Source: Hymenopellis radicata (Eukaryota; Basidiomycota; Agaricomycetes; Agaricales; Physalacriaceae). From it: DNA of 57,861 nt. The notes under the pieces are model-generated. The model was not told the DNA's origin, made no database searches, and saw nothing but the letters and a program-made list of their open reading frames with translations. Shown here piece after piece: positions 54,561 to 57,861 of the stretch (its first letter is position 1; each line of letters opens with the position of its first letter). Both the position numbers and the translations under genes were made by a program. The stretch lies in contig JADNRX010000342.1 of assembly GCA_015501595.1 (NCBI GenBank), positions 1 through 57,861 of the forward strand. Direction: 5' to 3'.

Positions 54561-56983
54561 ATGAGCACCCACATGGCACGGGCGATAGAGCAGATTCTCC
54601 GACAAGGCGCCCGTCCCGGAGATCGACTTTACCCAGCACAAGCTCGAAGACGGGAGCGTCATCAGCACGCAGGAGCGGGTCATTAAAGATGTACGTTGGT
54701 TGTTCCTTGTCGGCGCCCCCTTTATTGACAGCCGAGGCAGGTGCAAGCCCCGGCGATGCACATCCCACGCCGAGCAGTTTTTCGCCAACGGTGGCAAAGA
54801 CCGCACCAAGCCGGACGTGCAGTTCCTCAAGAACCACTTTTACCGCGAGGGGCGGCTGAGCGAGGAACAGGCGCTGTGGATATTGGAAAAGGGCACGGAT
54901 ATGCTGAGGAGGGAGCCAATGTGCTCAACGTTGATGCGCCAATAACTGGTACGTCGGCGGTGGCGGTCCAGACGGCGGGCTTGGCTGATTATTTTCAAGT
55001 CTGTGGCGATATACACGGCCAATATGTGGGTTGTCCCGTGGTTCGCGACAGTAGTAACGACGCTGACATGCACTTACAGTACGACTTAATGAAGCTGTTC
55101 GAGGTTGGTGGTAGTCCAGCCGACACACGATATCTCTTCCTCGGTGATTACGTCGACCGTGGTTATTTCAGCATAGAGGTGTTTTTTACATGGCGTGCTT
55201 CTAGCCCCCGCTCCTGACCGACGTGTCTAGTGCGTGCCTCTGGTGTCTAAAAATATGGTACCCAAATACGCTCTTCCTTCTGCGGGTAACCACGAATGTC
55301 GCCATCTTACGGATTACTTTACTTTCAAGCTGGAATGTGCGTCACAGTCTCTATCCACCACAGCTTCCCTCTCCTGACTGTCTTGCAGGCAAACACAAGT
55401 ATTCAGAACGTATTTACGACGCTACGATGGACTTTCTGCGCCCTCCCCCTCGCCGCTGTCATGAACAAACAGTTCCTTTGCATCCACGGTGGCCTCTCGC
55501 CCGAGCTGAACACGCTTGACGATATTCGTGCCCTCGATCGCTTCCGCGAACCACCTACACACGGACTAATGTGTGACATCCTCTGGGCAGATCCTGTAGA
55601 AGACTTCGGTACCGAAAAGACAACGGACAGCTTTGTGCATAATCACGTTCGAGCTGTTCGTACTTTTTCACGTAAGCCTTTTTGATTGCTCTTCCGGTGC
55701 TATTGCCCTGATACCCTTGCAGCTACACAGCAGCGTGTCAATTCCTCGAGCGCAATAATCTTCTGTCCATCATCCGTGCCCATGAAGCACAGGACGCTGG
55801 GTTCGTCGTCTCCTTTGGGTAGATAAGCCTCGTTATTGACCTGCTGCTCATCTAGATATCGGATGTACCGGAAAACTAAGACAACTGGCTTTCCCTCAGT
55901 GATGACCATCTTCTCGGCGCCTAATTACCTCGATGTGTACAACAACAAGGCAGTGCTCAAGTACGAGAGCAATGTGATGAACATTCGGCAGTTTAACTGC
56001 ACTCCCCACCCGTACTGGTTGCCCAACTTTATGGACGTGTTTACGTGGAGTTACCCTTTGTGGGTGAAAAGAGTACGCGTTTTTCGCTTTATTTCGACGC
56101 TTATCATCTAAATGATTGGCAGTCACGGATATGCTTGCTGCAGTGCTTAACACATGTACAAAGGGAGTTGGAAGAGAGCGACGAGGAGCTTACCTCGCCT
56201 GCGTCCGTATCCTCTGAAGAGTCTCACGAGCGTAGGAAGGTCATTAAAAACAAGATTATGGCTGTGGGACGGATGGCTCGCGTGTTTGCTCTCCTACGTG
56301 AAGAGTCCGAGAAGGTATCGGAGCTCAAGAGCGTCTTCCGGATCGAGTACACTACCGTACGGCACCCTTGCCTCGGCTCGGAAGGTATCAGAGAGGCGAT
56401 TAGCAGTTTCGATGACGCGTACGTGATTCTTTGCTCTAGCGTAATCTTGTGACTGATCGTCCATCTATAGTCGTAAATCGATATCGAGAACGAGCGGCTG
56501 CCGCCAGATCTTTACGATGCGGATTCAGAAGAAGGTCGGGCGATTATGACTGGATCTCAACCGGGTACACCTTCTGGGACTGAGCACGAAGACGTTTTCA
56601 ACGCCCGTTGCTGCGAATGGTGTTGCCGCGAGCATTGAGGCTGCCATCTCGAATGGAACGATTCACGCCCACACACGAACGCTCGCCGTCCCTTGCTACG
56701 GGCTCGCCGACACCAGCATCACCTGGGCCTGGGTCGCCTCCTTCACCGTCGACCCTCACCGTCGACACCGTTTAGGCGCGGTCATGGCAGGCAGGCGAGC
56801 TTGGGGACAACCATGACGAGTCCCAGTACGAGAAGAAGGAGCTTGGAGAGCACGATGAGTTTGATACAGGGTGGTGTGGGACGGCAAGTCGCCGATTCCG
56901 GGGGGGATGAGGTGGACAATCTGGCGGCGCAGCTGGCTGGGTCGTCGATTGAGAAGGATGGCAGTGGGAATGTGGCTTGCTGA
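54561..56983 (+). pseudogene. cna1: Calcineurin A (PP2B catalytic subunit) with about ten frame breaks
   Basis: Homology runs from ATG 54561 ([13 protein letters not shown]) to stop 56981. Catalytic motifs are all present: [24 protein letters not shown], the GNHECRH block (in a shifted frame near 55285), [45 protein letters not shown] and the calcineurin-B-binding segment; the autoinhibitory tail is recognisable. At least nine introns are canonical. The frame shifts near 54600, 54764, 54772, 54916, 55237, 55285, 55434, 55651, 56052, 56166, 56332, 56376 and 56476; most correspond to one missing base, usually G or C. It dephosphorylates Crz1-type factors when intact. Read as a heavily frameshifted copy, or a patch of poor consensus sequence. 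Confidence 0.8.
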
Positions 56984-57150
56984 CAAGAGTCAATAGGATT
57001 AAGGATGGACTCGGTTCTCATAATTCATTTTTTTTCTGAATGTAATATATTTATAGTGGATACAGAGGCTGTTGAGAACAGTGTTGGTCACCACCAAGAC
57101 GCAAGAGGTTGTGGATTGCCCGCATGGTTTTGTGTTCCTGACACGCTGTA

Positions 57151-57189
57151 GAGCTATAGCAGGTAGCTGTAGAGAAATGCTGTGGGTCA
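57151..57189 (+). repeat. Direct repeat unit A, copy 1 (copy 2 at 57568-57606)
   Basis: gagctatagcaggtagctgta..aaatgctgtgggtca recurs 417 bases later with three differences. A separate unit lies between them. Confidence 0.65.
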
Positions 57190-57268
57190 TGTTTTTTCTT
57201 TCATGTTGCTTATTCTTTGCAGGTGCTAGGCCGTAATACGGCCGTTATACTTGACAGTGTAGGAGGTT

Positions 57269-57303
57269 GGTTTCGATCTCTACGCCGACTAGGAACCCAT
57301 AAC
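57269..57303 (+). repeat. Direct repeat unit B, copy 1 (copy 2 at 57483-57517)
   Basis: ggtttcgatctctacgccgactaggaa.cc.taacc occurs twice, 214 bases apart. Further words (ctttgcagg near 57218 and 57629; cctgtcgccatcatcatg at 57536 and cctgccgccaccatcatgg at 57641) recur in the last 700 bases. No gene is supported in 56984-57861; the region looks like a diverged repetitive element running off the window end. Confidence 0.6.
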
Positions 57304-57861
57304 CGTAAGGTCGCGTCGAAGGCCTCTTACGGTACGGCTACGGCTTTATTTATAGGGTTAATACGGGTGGTAGATCGGACTGTCGGGGCATCACTGTCAC
57401 GAATGAACAAGTACTGTAGTTGGGATCTTCGAGAGACTCAATGGGGGGCGCATACGGTAACCGCCTCAGGCTCTGTGGTGCTGGTTTCGATCTCTACGCC
57501 GACTAGGAATCCGTAACCCTACCGTTCACGGGTGGCCTGTCGCCATCATCATGAGGGTTAATCTTTAGAGCTATAGCAGTTAGCTGTAGAAAATGCTGTG
57601 AGTCAGACTCGTTATTATGTCGAGTCTCCTTTGCAGGGGGCCTGCCGCCACCATCATGGCTATATAATTGTCAAGTCTGCCTAGGGGAGACTACTACGCA
57701 TCACGGGGTTAAAGCTTTCTACAGTTGATGTGACTCGGCGTGTGCAGTGGGCTTCGACGCCACAGCATCGGTTAATTTTATTTGGTTAGACAGCGCGGGG
57801 ATTATGCTGGAGTCACGATTTCAATGCCAGCCCGAGCTGTAGGGAAACTTACAGCATGTCC

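Noticed and set aside
1..57861. tRNA, rRNA or CRISPR features
   Set aside because: No cloverleaf with a GGTTCRA-type arm, no ribosomal segments and no regularly spaced repeat-spacer arrays were seen.

Overview
The window reads as a eukaryotic, basidiomycete (Agaricomycetes) nuclear segment. Nearly every recognisable gene is cut by many 39-65 nt GT-AG introns, genes lie on both strands with short spacers, and the families are those of mushroom-forming fungi: F-box/LRR proteins, a CYP63-like P450, a CBM1-GH5 endoglucanase, an allantoate-type MFS carrier, a SWIM-RING protein and a DUF6593-like protein. The CBM1-GH5 and CYP63-like pair suggests a plant-litter or wood decayer. Exon structures below were read by hand from the sequence; family names are from recalled motifs, with no database search.

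Layout. 0-3.3 kb: a roughly 120-150 bp inverted repeat (arms near 1-150 and 2150-2299) brackets one small spliced gene. 3.3-9.6 kb: THEM6-like thioesterase, a glycine-rich conserved protein, an F-box protein and a relic of a second thioesterase. 9.7-13.4 kb: a Golgi-type GT8 glycosyltransferase gene split in its last coding exon by a 2.5 kb element whose ends are arrays of GGTCTT-like words. 13.6-21.1 kb: mitochondrial carrier, VAP/Scs2-type ER protein, beta-tubulin with Tyr at residue 167, and a protein with a 4-helix/HeLo-MLKL-like region. 22-34 kb: diaminopropionate ammonia-lyase-like enzyme, secreted aspartic protease, 7TM protein, carboxymuconolactone-decarboxylase-like protein, 20-exon MFS carrier, 15-exon P450. 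35-41.5 kb: DUF6593-like gene, a 57-aa gene, F-box gene, GH5 endoglucanase. 41.7-57 kb: a frameshifted acyl-CoA ligase, SWIM-RING protein, F-box protein, membrane protein, oxysterol-binding protein, and a calcineurin A gene with about ten frame breaks. 57.1-57.9 kb: dispersed direct repeats.

The genes mostly look like independent loci. The only loose functional grouping is the adjacent decarboxylase-like protein, organic-anion-type carrier and P450 (27.8-34.0 kb). Two themes are unusual: the GGTCTT-ended element inside the GT8 gene, and repeated one-base losses, mostly in G/C runs, that break the ligase, calcineurin, membrane-protein and thioesterase frames while most neighbouring multi-exon genes are perfectly intact.
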